From Roseateles_E sp005503085 (GTDB taxonomy: Bacteria > Pseudomonadota > Gammaproteobacteria > Burkholderiales > Burkholderiaceae_C): 64,000 bases of DNA. The stretch lies in contig NZ_JAQOWX010000007.1 of assembly GCF_028462495.1 (NCBI RefSeq), positions 1 to 64,000 of the forward strand, given 5' to 3'. The position numbers were made by a program, and so were the translations under genes. How positions within the stretch are numbered: position 1 is the stretch's first letter; every line of letters begins with the position of its first letter. Under the pieces are notes generated by a model. The model was not told where the DNA came from and made no database searches. It saw only the letters and a program-made list of their open reading frames with translations. Shown piece after piece: positions 44,277 through 53,700 of this stretch.

Positions 44277-46309
44277 AGAAAACCCTCAAGAAGACTTTCG
44301 ACGTCGACGCCCTGTGGCAGATCGAGCGTGTCGGTGCCCCCAGCCTGTCGCCCGATGGCGCCCAGGCCGTGGCCGCCGTGACCCGCTATTCGATGGAGAG
44401 CAACAAGGCCCAGTCCGGCCTGTGGCTGCTGTCGACGCTGGGCGGGGCGCCGCGCGCACTGACCAGTGCCGGTGACAAGGACGGCCAGCCGCAGTGGAGC
44501 CCGCAGGGCGACCGGATTGCCTTCATCGCGCGCCGCGAGCAGCAAGGCAGCAAGGATGAGGAAGCCCAGCTCTACCTGATCGCGCCAGACGGCGGCGAGG
44601 CCCGGCGCGTGGGCAGCGTCGCCACCGGCGTCGAGGCCTTCAAGTGGTTTCCGGACGGCAAGCGCATCGCCTTCATCTCCTGGGTCTGGCCCGGGCTGAA
44701 GGGCGCGGCTGCCCAGGCCAAGGCGCACAAGGAGTTCAAGGAGCGCAAGGCGACTGGCTACGTCACCAGCGAGGCGGTCTACCGCTACTGGGACCATCAT
44801 GTGCCGATGGGCCGGGTCGCGCATCTGCATGTGATGGATGTGGCCACCGGCAAGACCCGCGACCTGTTCGAGGGCACGGACATCGAACTCACCCGCGCCG
44901 ACCCCGACGCCAACTGCTTCGATATCGCACCGGACGGCAAGCGCATCGTGTTCGCCTTCGACCCCGCCGCCGAGAAACGCCTGGACAACCGCTACGCGCT
45001 GGCCGAGGTCGAACTCAAGAGCGGCGTGATCCGCACGCTGCTGCAGGACAAGGACTGGGATCTGCAGGCACCGCGCTACAGCCACGCCGGCCAGCACCTG
45101 GCCTTCCTGGCCAGCCACCAGGGCAAGAAGCACACCATGCCCTCGCAGCTGGCGGTGCTGGACACGCAGGGCCACTGGGCCGTGCTGTCGGAGCACTGGG
45201 ACTACGAGGTCACCGCGCCGCTGCGCTGGGACGAGGACGATCTGGGCGTTCTGTTCGGCGCCGAGGAGCGCGGCCGGCGCCATCTCTGGCGCTTCGACGT
45301 CAAGACCTGCGAGGCCTTCAAGCTCTTCGAGGGCGGCAACGCGACGGCCTTCGCGCTGGAAGCCGGCACCCTGGTCGTGCAGCACGACAGCGTCCAGCAC
45401 CCGCCGCGCCTGTCGGTGGTCGTCAGCGAGGGTGATGAGGAGGGCCGGGGTCAGGTCATCAGCCGTATCGAGTCCTTCAACGACACGCTGCTGGCCGACT
45501 ACACCTTCTGCCGCCACGAGGAGGTGGTCTACAAGGGCGCCCAGGGCGACGATGTGCAGATGTGGCTGGTCTACCCGCCCGGCTTCGATGCGAAGAAGAA
45601 ATACCCGGTGATGCACCTGATCCACGGCGGCCCGCACACGGCCTTCGGCGACAGCTGGCACTTCCGCTGGAACCATCAGGTCTTCGCGTCGCAGGGTTAT
45701 GTGCTGGCCTGCGTCAACTATCACGGCTCCTCGAGCTTTGGCTACCAGTTCCTCGACTCGATCACCCAGCGCTGGGGCGAGTTGGAGCTGCAGGACGTCG
45801 AGGCCGGCACCGACTGGATACTCAAAAAGCCCTGGGCCGACAAGAAGCGCGTCTTCGCCACCGGCGGCAGCTACGGCGGCTATATGGTCGCCTGGATGAA
45901 CGGCCATGTGAAACCGGGCCGCTACCAGGCCTATGTCTGCCACGCCGGCTGCTACGACTGGCAGGCCATGTTCGCCGACGATGCCTACACCTGGCATGCC
46001 AAGGAACTCGGCGCCTGGTACTGGGACGATGCCGCCAAGGTGGCCTCGCAAAGCCCGCACGCCTTCGCGAAGCACATGGCCACGCCGACCCTGGTGATCC
46101 ATGGCGCGCTGGACTACCGCGTGCCCGATGCCCAGGGTCTGGCCTACTACAACACGCTGAAGGCCAAGGGCGTCGACGCGCGCCTGCTCTGGTACCCCGA
46201 CGAGAACCACTGGATCCTGAAGCCGCGCAACAGCAAGCTCTGGTACGGCGAGTTCTTCGGCTGGCTGGCCAAGCACGACCTGGCACCGAGCCGCACGAAG
46301 AAGGCCTGA
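44252..46309 (+). CDS. S9-family prolyl oligopeptidase-like serine peptidase
   Basis: 685-residue peptidase with an N-terminal beta-propeller (PD40-like repeats such as PQWSPQGDRIAFIARRE and IAPDGKRIVFAF) and a C-terminal alpha/beta hydrolase. The triad is S540 in GGSYGGYM, D621 in HGALDYRVPD and H653 in DENHWI, so it looks active. Probably an acylaminoacyl- or dipeptidyl-peptidase in the cytoplasm, as no signal peptide is seen. The basic start MATRKTPLKKTLKKTF overlaps the GNAT gene by 25 bp. Confidence 0.92.
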   Translation: MATRKTPLKKTLKKTFDVDALWQIERVGAPSLSPDGAQAVAAVTRYSMESNKAQSGLWLLSTLGGAPRALTSAGDKDGQPQWSPQGDRIAFIARREQQGSKDEEAQLYLIAPDGGEARRVGSVATGVEAFKWFPDGKRIAFISWVWPGLKGAAAQAKAHKEFKERKATGYVTSEAVYRYWDHHVPMGRVAHLHVMDVATGKTRDLFEGTDIELTRADPDANCFDIAPDGKRIVFAFDPAAEKRLDNRYALAEVELKSGVIRTLLQDKDWDLQAPRYSHAGQHLAFLASHQGKKHTMPSQLAVLDTQGHWAVLSEHWDYEVTAPLRWDEDDLGVLFGAEERGRRHLWRFDVKTCEAFKLFEGGNATAFALEAGTLVVQHDSVQHPPRLSVVVSEGDEEGRGQVISRIESFNDTLLADYTFCRHEEVVYKGAQGDDVQMWLVYPPGFDAKKKYPVMHLIHGGPHTAFGDSWHFRWNHQVFASQGYVLACVNYHGSSSFGYQFLDSITQRWGELELQDVEAGTDWILKKPWADKKRVFATGGSYGGYMVAWMNGHVKPGRYQAYVCHAGCYDWQAMFADDAYTWHAKELGAWYWDDAAKVASQSPHAFAKHMATPTLVIHGALDYRVPDAQGLAYYNTLKAKGVDARLLWYPDENHWILKPRNSKLWYGEFFGWLAKHDLAPSRTKKA

Positions 46310-47584
46310 TCAATCGCCTTCGGCCAGACCCCAGTCGATATCGCCGCACAGCACCCGCAGCTGGCCGTCGCGCCAGAACGCCACCGAGACGGTGACGCAC
46401 ATGCGGGCGCCATGCAGGCTGAGGTAGGGGCGGGTCAGCTGCACCTCGCCGATCGAGGCGATGGCGCGGCGGAAATAAGGGCGGCGGGCCCAGCGGGCAT
46501 CGCCGGCCCGCTCCAGCGGCGCATAGCGCGGATCGGCCACCTCGACCCGGCCCGTGGGCGCGACCCGCTCGCCCTGCTCGCGGCCCTGCTCGTCCAGCAG
46601 ATAGCAGAGCTGGGCCTGCTCCAGCCGCAAGAAGGCCGCGCAGGCCTCGGCCAGCGGCCGGCCCTGCTGCAAGGGCTGCAGGGCCAGGGCCAGCGCGGTA
46701 CGGAAGGGCGCAACCCGCTCCTCGTCGGCCTGCCGCAGATGCAGATGGCGCTGGTCAAACAGCTCCCAGGCGCTCTCGACCTCGCCGCTGACGGCCTTGC
46801 TCAGCAGCTGCGGTGAGGGATGGCCAAAGGCATAGCCCTGTACCAGGTCGACATCGGCGTCCAGCGCCAGATGCGCCTCGTCCTGGGTCTCGACACCCTC
46901 CAGCAGCACCAGGGCACCGCATTCATGCAGCAGGGCCACCATCTGGCTGAGCACGCGGGCGATGCGCTTGGAGTCCATCGCCCGGGTCAGCAAGCTGCGG
47001 TCGAGCTTGACGATCTCGGGCCGGATGCGCCAGATGCGGTCGAAGTTGGAATGGCCGACGCCGAAATCGTCCAGCGCCAGCAGGCAGCCGGTGGCGCGCG
47101 CCTGCTCAACGGCCAGCTCGAACTTGTGATCCTGCGACATCACGTCCTCGGTCACCTCGAACACCAGGCGCTGCATCGGCAGGCCCAGCTGGTGCACGAC
47201 CTCGACCGCGCGCGCCAGCATCTCCGCCTGCTCGGTGACATTGACGAACACTGCCGCATGCACATTCAGGAACAGCCAGCTGTCCTGCGCCTGCTGGGCA
47301 ACGAAGTTGTGCACATGCAGCAGGCGGCACAGCCGGTCCAGCCTCACCTGTTCCTCGAAGCTGCCGACCCGCTCGAACAGGCTGACCGGCGACAGCAGCC
47401 GCCCCTGCCCGTCCTGCACCCGCACCAGGGCCTCGTAGCCGACCGGGCGGCGGTGCGGGAAGCTGTAGATGGGCTGGAAGCTGCTGCTCAGCAGACAGTC
47501 GCCATGGCGGCCCTGCCAGATGCCGTCCTGCTCACTGATGGCCTCGTACAGGGCCAGCAAGGTGCTCTCTACTTCGGTGGCCAT
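46310..47584 (-). CDS. EAL-domain c-di-GMP phosphodiesterase with C-terminal sensor-like region
   Basis: 424-residue protein. An EAL domain spans about 25-265: YEALVR, LNVHAAV, LVFEVTEDV, LALDDFGVGHSNF, VKLDRSL and VLLEGVET, with the acidic and Lys positions kept, so activity is plausible. The C-terminal ~150 residues end in ARRPYFRRAIASIGEVQLTRPYLSL, reminiscent of Cache-type sensory domains (PDC), but no transmembrane segment is present. Together with the HD-GYP gene nearby it points to c-di-GMP turnover. It is convergent with the S9 peptidase gene; stop and start regions almost touch. Confidence 0.87.
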   Translation of the reverse strand: MATEVESTLLALYEAISEQDGIWQGRHGDCLLSSSFQPIYSFPHRRPVGYEALVRVQDGQGRLLSPVSLFERVGSFEEQVRLDRLCRLLHVHNFVAQQAQDSWLFLNVHAAVFVNVTEQAEMLARAVEVVHQLGLPMQRLVFEVTEDVMSQDHKFELAVEQARATGCLLALDDFGVGHSNFDRIWRIRPEIVKLDRSLLTRAMDSKRIARVLSQMVALLHECGALVLLEGVETQDEAHLALDADVDLVQGYAFGHPSPQLLSKAVSGEVESAWELFDQRHLHLRQADEERVAPFRTALALALQPLQQGRPLAEACAAFLRLEQAQLCYLLDEQGREQGERVAPTGRVEVADPRYAPLERAGDARWARRPYFRRAIASIGEVQLTRPYLSLHGARMCVTVSVAFWRDGQLRVLCGDIDWGLAEGD

Positions 47585-47695
47585 GGCGCTCCGATCCGGC
47601 GGTCTTGTCAGCGCGATGCTAGCGGATACCAGGCTTGGCTGCGGTGCAGCATCGGATGTGGATAATCAAGAGCCCACCCTGCCCCACCCGAGCTC

Positions 47696-48877
47696 ATGCT
47701 GATCAAGTTCTTCTATACCCTGCGCGCGGCCAAGCTGCCGGTCTCGGTCAAGGAGTTCCTGACCCTGCTGGAGGGACTGAAGGCCGGGGTGATCGGCGCC
47801 GACGGCGTGCCGACGATAGACGACTTCTACTACCTGGCCCGCACCACGCTGATCAAGGACGAGGCCCAGTTCGACAAATTCGACCGCGCCTTCGCCGCTT
47901 ATTTCAAGGGCGTCGAGCTGCTGACCGACTTCACGAAGGAGGTGCCGCTGGAGTGGCTGCGCAAGCATCTGGAGCTGGAACTGACGCCCGAGCAGAAGGC
48001 CGCCATCGAGAAGATGGGCTGGGACGAGCTGATGGAGACGCTCAAAAAGCGCTTTGAGGAGCAAAAGGAACGTCATGAGGGCGGCAACCGCTGGATAGGC
48101 ACCGGCGGCACCAGCCCCTTCGGCAACAGCGGCTACAACCCGCAAGGCATACGCATCGGTGGCCAGGGCGGCAACAAGAGTGCCGTCAAGGTCTGGGAGC
48201 AGCGCGCCTACAAGGACTATGACGACAACCTCGAGCTCGGCACCCGCAATATCAAGGTGGCGCTGCGCCGGCTGCGCCGCTTTGCCCGCGAGGGCTCGGA
48301 TCTGGAGCTGGACCTGAACGACACCATCCACAAGACCGCGGCCAATGCCGGCATGCTGGACATCCGCATGATTCCGGAGCGCCACAACAAGGTGAAGGTG
48401 CTGCTCTTGATGGATGTCGGCGGCACGATGGACGAGCATGTGCACCGGGTCGAGGAGCTGTTCTCGGCTGCCAAGACCGAGTTCAAGCATCTGGAGTTCT
48501 ATTACTTCCACAACTGCGTCTACGACTTCGTCTGGAAGAACAACCGCCGCCGCTTCGCCGAGAAGTTCCCGACCTGGGACATCATCCGCAAGTACAACAA
48601 GGACTACAAGCTGATCTTCATCGGCGACGCGACGATGAGCCCCTACGAGATCCTGCAGGCCGGTGGCAGCGTCGAGTACAACAACGAGGAGCCCGGCGCC
48701 GAATGGCTGCAGCGGCTCACCCATGCCTTCCCGAAGTACGCCTGGATCAATCCCGAGCCGCAAGGCGTCTGGCAGTACCGCCAGAGCATCGCGCTGGTCC
48801 AGCAGATCATGCATCAACGCATGTTCCCGCTCTCGCTGGCCGGGCTGGAAGGCGCCATGCGTTTGCTGAGCAAATGA
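47696..48877 (+). CDS. CoxE-like VWA-domain protein
   Basis: 393-residue cytoplasmic VWA protein of the CoxE-like group, partner of MoxR ATPases. The VWA domain begins near 235 with LLMDVGGTMDEHVH; the metal site is D240-x-G-x-T244 rather than DxSxS, as in relatives that read DVGGSMD. The N-terminal part (LIKFFYTLRAAKLPVSVKEFLTLLEGLK) is helical and conserved in the group. It overlaps tamA by 4 bp. Target of the complex is unknown; maturation or membrane-complex assembly is possible. Confidence 0.88.
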   Translation: MLIKFFYTLRAAKLPVSVKEFLTLLEGLKAGVIGADGVPTIDDFYYLARTTLIKDEAQFDKFDRAFAAYFKGVELLTDFTKEVPLEWLRKHLELELTPEQKAAIEKMGWDELMETLKKRFEEQKERHEGGNRWIGTGGTSPFGNSGYNPQGIRIGGQGGNKSAVKVWEQRAYKDYDDNLELGTRNIKVALRRLRRFAREGSDLELDLNDTIHKTAANAGMLDIRMIPERHNKVKVLLLMDVGGTMDEHVHRVEELFSAAKTEFKHLEFYYFHNCVYDFVWKNNRRRFAEKFPTWDIIRKYNKDYKLIFIGDATMSPYEILQAGGSVEYNNEEPGAEWLQRLTHAFPKYAWINPEPQGVWQYRQSIALVQQIMHQRMFPLSLAGLEGAMRLLSK

Positions 48878-50727
48878 GGGGGGGCACGCTGCGCACAGGC
48901 ATCGCACTGGCGAGTCTGCTGCTGTCGGGCTGTGCCAGCCTGAGCGGCCTGTTCAATGGCGGCAAGCCGGCCGCCGCGTCGGCGGCCGACCCGCAGAAGA
49001 TCGCTTACGAGCTCGAGATCGAGGCGCCCGAGGCGCTGCGCCCGCTCTTGCAGGAGCACCTGGATCTGGCGCGCTTTCAGCGCATCGGCGAGGACGAGCG
49101 TCTGAGCCGTATCGAGCTCGACCGCCTGGCCGCCGCCGCACCGGCCCAGGCCCGCTCGCTGCTGGAGACCGAGGGCTATTTCAACGCCGAGGCCCGCTTC
49201 GAGCGCCTGGCAGCCGACGAGCGCGGCCTGCAGCGCGTGCGGCTGACCGTCACGCCCGGCCCCCGCACCGAGGTGACCCGGGTCGACCTGAGCTTTGCCG
49301 GCGCGCTGCAAGAGCCCCAGGGCGAGGCTGCCCAGGCGCTGGCCGAGCGCCTGCGGGCCCAGCTGCGCGAGGACTGGAATCTCGACCCGGGCCGCTATTT
49401 CCTGCAAAGCCGCTGGTCCTCGGGCAAGACCGAGGCCCTGGCCACCGCTCGCGCCGGCGGCTACCCGCTGGCACGCTGGGCCCACACGGCCGCGCGCGTA
49501 CATGCCGAGACCAACAGCGCCGAGCTGGAATTGCAGCTCGACAGCGGCCCGCTGTTTCGCCTCGGCGAGCTGCGTATCGAGGGGCTCAAATACCAGCACG
49601 AGGAGACCGTGCGGCGCCTGGCCGGATTCACCCCGGGCCAGCCCTACAGCGAGCGCGGCCTGCTGGACTTCCAGGAGCGGCTGCTGCAGACCCAGCTCTT
49701 CGATGGCGCCAGCGTCGATATCCAGCCCGAGGCCGAGCAGGCCGAGGCCACGCCGGTGCTGGTGCGCCTGCGCGAGGCGCCGCGCCAGCAGGCCACCACC
49801 GGCATCGGCTACAACGCCAACACCGGCCAGCGCGTCACGCTCGAGCACCTGCACCTGATCCCTTTCGGTCTGCCGATGCGCAGCCTCAGCAAGCTCGATC
49901 TGGGCCGCGATCTGCGCGCCGCCTCGCTGGAGCTGACCTCGCACCCGCAGAACGATATGCAGCGCAATCTAGGTTCGATCGCGCTGGAAGAAGACCGCAG
50001 CGAAGGCGAGATCAAGACCAGCCTGACGGCCCGGCTCGGCCGGCTGCGCGAGACCACCCGCGATGAGCGGCTCTACTACATCGAGCTGCTGCGCTCGCAC
50101 GAGCGCGCCGACGATCTGAGCGTCAGCGCCGGCGCGCTGTCGATCAACGGCCAATGGACACGCCGGCGGGTCGACAACAATCTGCTGCCCACCGAGGGGC
50201 ACACGGCCTCGCTGCAGCTGGGCCTGGGTCGCGCCGACAGCTCGATCGGCGCCAACGGCTTCTTCGGCCGGGTCAATCTGAAGACCGCCTGGTACCGGCC
50301 CTTCAAGCTCAGCAGCCAGACCTGGTACGCCAACACCCGGCTTGAAGTGGGCCAGGTCTTCGTCAAGCAGGACGTCGGCGTGCCCGACAAGCTGCTGTTC
50401 CGCGCCGGCGGCGACGACTCGGTGCGCGGCTACCCCTACCGCAGCCTGGGCCCCACCGAGGGCGACCAGAGCGTTGGCGGCCGGATGCTGTTCGCGGCCA
50501 GCGCCGAGATCGCCCGTCCGATCAGCGAAGCCATGCCCAGCCTCTGGGGCGCAGCCTTCATCGACGCCGGCAATGCGGCCGACCGCTGGGGCGACTTGAA
50601 ACCGGCCCTGGGCTATGGCGTCGGCCTGCGCTGGCGCAGCCCGGTCGGGCCGCTGCGCATCGACATCGCGCGCGGCCATGAGCTGCGCAAATGGCGGCTG
50701 CACTTTAGCGTCGGGATCGCGCTATGA
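48874..50727 (+). CDS. tamA: Autotransporter assembly factor TamA (Omp85 family)
   Basis: 617-residue outer-membrane protein. An N-terminal signal with lipobox LLLSGCAS is followed by POTRA domains (about 40-290; LGELRIEGLKYQHEETVRRLAGFTPGQPYSE) and a C-terminal beta barrel with the Omp85 motif RAGGDDSVRGYPYRSLGP near 560. TamA with TamB helps insert autotransporters and move phospholipids. The lipobox is unusual for a barrel protein. Overlaps of 4 bp join it to the VWA gene and to tamB. Confidence 0.93.
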   Translation: MRGGTLRTGIALASLLLSGCASLSGLFNGGKPAAASAADPQKIAYELEIEAPEALRPLLQEHLDLARFQRIGEDERLSRIELDRLAAAAPAQARSLLETEGYFNAEARFERLAADERGLQRVRLTVTPGPRTEVTRVDLSFAGALQEPQGEAAQALAERLRAQLREDWNLDPGRYFLQSRWSSGKTEALATARAGGYPLARWAHTAARVHAETNSAELELQLDSGPLFRLGELRIEGLKYQHEETVRRLAGFTPGQPYSERGLLDFQERLLQTQLFDGASVDIQPEAEQAEATPVLVRLREAPRQQATTGIGYNANTGQRVTLEHLHLIPFGLPMRSLSKLDLGRDLRAASLELTSHPQNDMQRNLGSIALEEDRSEGEIKTSLTARLGRLRETTRDERLYYIELLRSHERADDLSVSAGALSINGQWTRRRVDNNLLPTEGHTASLQLGLGRADSSIGANGFFGRVNLKTAWYRPFKLSSQTWYANTRLEVGQVFVKQDVGVPDKLLFRAGGDDSVRGYPYRSLGPTEGDQSVGGRMLFAASAEIARPISEAMPSLWGAAFIDAGNAADRWGDLKPALGYGVGLRWRSPVGPLRIDIARGHELRKWRLHFSVGIAL

Positions 50728-53700
50728 GCGAAGAGCAAAGCACGCCGGCACCGACCACGCTGCCGCGCAAGAAGCGCAGCCGCCTGCTGCTGACCACCAG
50801 CCTGGCCCTGCCGACCTTGGCTGCCGCCGCTGCGCTGGCGCTGTACTGGGGGCTCAAGACCGAGACCGGTACGGCATGGCTGCTGCAACAAGCGCCAGGC
50901 CTGCAGATCGAGGCGCCGCAGGGGCCGCTGCTGGGCGACTTCTCGGCGCGCCGGCTGCGCTACCAGAGCCCCGCTTTCAGCATCGAGCTGCAGGACCTGC
51001 GCTGGCAAGGCCTGAGCCTGGCCTGGGAGCGCACACCGCTGCTGTGGGGCCGGCTCGAGATCAAGCGCCTGCAGGCGCGGCGCCTGACGTTGGGCTGGCC
51101 TGACAGCCCGGCCTCGACCGAGCCAAGCGCCGCGCCGCAAGACCTGACCCTGCCGCTGGCGGTGCGAATAGCCGAGCTGCGCGTGGACGAGGTGCACGCA
51201 CCGCCGCTGGGCGCGCAGCCCTTGCGCGATCTGCGCGCCGGGGTCTGGCTTTCCGAAAAAGAGGGCCAGCGCCATCGCATCGAGCTGCAGCACCTGGCCT
51301 GGGACAAGCTCTCGCTCAGCGGCCAGGCCAGTGTGCAGACCACCGCTGCGATGAATCTGGATTTGCAGGCCCTGCTGCGCTCCGGCGAGCAATGGCAGGC
51401 CCAGGCCTCGCTCAAGGGCCCGCTGGACGCACCGGCGCTGCTGGCCAGCGCCGAGACCGCCGGCCAGGCGCTGCAGCTGAATGCCGCGCTGCGCCCGTTC
51501 GCGCGCTGGCCGCTGCAGGCCGCCGAGCTGAACGCCGACAAATTCGACCTTGCCGCCCTGCACAGCGGCCTGCCGAGCACCGTGCTGAGCGGCCATGCGC
51601 GGCTCAAGGCCAGCGCCTGGGACCAGCCGGCCCATCTGCTGGCCGAGCTGCGCAATGGGGCGGCCGGCCGCTGGGACCAGCAGCGCCTGCCGGTGCACAG
51701 CCTCAAGCTCGATCTACAGGCCCGCCCCGATCATCTGCAGGGCCTGCAGGACCTCAGCAGCCTGAATGTCGATGTGCTGGAGGCCCAGCTGGGCAGTGCC
51801 GGCGCGCCGGCCGGCCGGCTCAGCGCCCAGGGCACGGGCCTGCAGCTGCAGGCCCGTGTCAGCGAACTGCGCAGCGCCGCCCTCGATGCCCGGCTGCCCG
51901 CGCTGCGGCTGAGTGGTCGGGTCGACCTGAAGGGCCAGCTCGGCGAGCGGCCCAGCCTGAACCTGGATGGGCGGCTCAGCGGCGACTGGCAGCAGACTGC
52001 CAAGCTGAGCCGGCCGGTCGAGCTGCAGCTGCGTGCGAATAGCGACGGCCGCCAGATCGAGCTGCAGCAGGCCCTGCTGCAATCGGGCGCCTCGCGCCTG
52101 GATATCAAGGGCCAGGTCTTGCCTGCCAGCGGTGCGCAGGGCTGGAGCGCCAAGCTCAGCGCCAGCACCCAGGACTTCGATCCCCGCCTGCTCTGGGCGG
52201 GCGAGGCCGGCTCGGGCTGGGCCAGGGGCCAGCACAGCATGGATGCCACGCTGCAGGCCGAGCTGCGCCAGGGCGCCGATGCCTGGCCGCTGGGCACCGC
52301 CAAGCTGCAGCTCCAGCCCAGCCTGCTGGCCGGCGTAGGCCTGGACGGCCAGATCAGCTATCAGGCCAGCGCCAAGCCCGAGCTGCAGCTGGACCTCAGC
52401 AGTGCCGACAACCGGCTGCGTCTGAGCGCCCAGGGCGGCGCCGCGCCACAGGGCCGCGCCGAGATCGCCGCACCGAAACTCGCGGCGCTGACACCCTTGC
52501 TGACGCTGTGGGCCCCGCAGGCCCAGCTCAGCGGCGGCCTGCAGGGCACGCTAGCAATCAACGGCAAGGAAGGTGGCAAGGACGGCGGCGGCAGCACCAG
52601 CGGCCGGCTCGACATCAAGGCGCTGCAGCTGAAGAACCTGCCCGGGCTGGACAGCCTGCGCCTGGACGGCGCCACCCTGGATTGGCAGCTCGACAGCCGC
52701 ATCGACGCCCCGCTGCGCGCCCAGGCCCAGCTCAAGCAGCTCAGCCTCAACGGCAGCCTGCTCAGCCAGGCCCAGCTCGATCTGCAGGGCAGCTGGGAGC
52801 GCCATCAACTCAAGCTCGACGGCCAGGGGTACACACCCACACCGGCCTGGGCCGCCACCATCGCCGACCCCGCGGGCCTCAGTGGCAGCCTGCTGCTGGC
52901 GCTGAACGGCCAGCTCTCGGCCTCGCCCTGGCTGGCCTGGCAGCAGGCGAAGGATCCGGTCAACTGGCAGGTTCAGGCCAGCCGGCTGCTGCTGCGGCCC
53001 ACCCGCAGCGAGCAGCCCGACTGGGTCTCGGCGCGCGACGTCAAGCTGAGCCTGCAGCTGGGCACATCGATCACGCTGCAACAGGCCGATCTGGCACCGG
53101 GCCGCATCGAGCTGGCCGGTGCCGGGCTGCGCTGGAGCCAGATTCAGTGGCTGGCTGCCCGTGACGCTGGCGGGCAGCCGCAGCTGAGCGCCGAGCTCGA
53201 ACTGGAGCCCCTAGCGGTGGCGCCGCTGCTGGCGCGCTGGCAGCCCGAGTTCGGCTGGGGTGGCAAGCTGGTGATGGGTGGGCGGGCGCGGGTGCGCAGC
53301 GCGCCGCAGGTCGAGGTCGACATCGCGCTCAGCCGTGCTGGCGGTGACCTGACCGTGACCGACGAGGCCGGTGGCGTCCAGGCCCTGGGCCTGAGCGAGC
53401 TGCGCCTGGGCTTGCTGGCCAGCGGCGGCGTCTGGCACTTCACCCAGGCGGTGGCCGGCAGCAATCTGGGCGTGCTGGGCGGTGCCATCACCAGTCGCAC
53501 CTCGCCGCAAGCCCTGTGGCCGGCGCCGGATGCGCCGCTGGAGGGCGTGCTGCAGGCCAATGTCGAAAACCTAAGCACCTGGGGCAGCTGGGTGCCGACG
53601 GGCTGGCGCCTGGGCGGTAGCTTCAATGCCGGGGTCCAGCTGGCCGGCAAGGTCGGTGCCCCGGAGATCATCGGCCAGGCCAATGGCGCGCAGATCGCGC

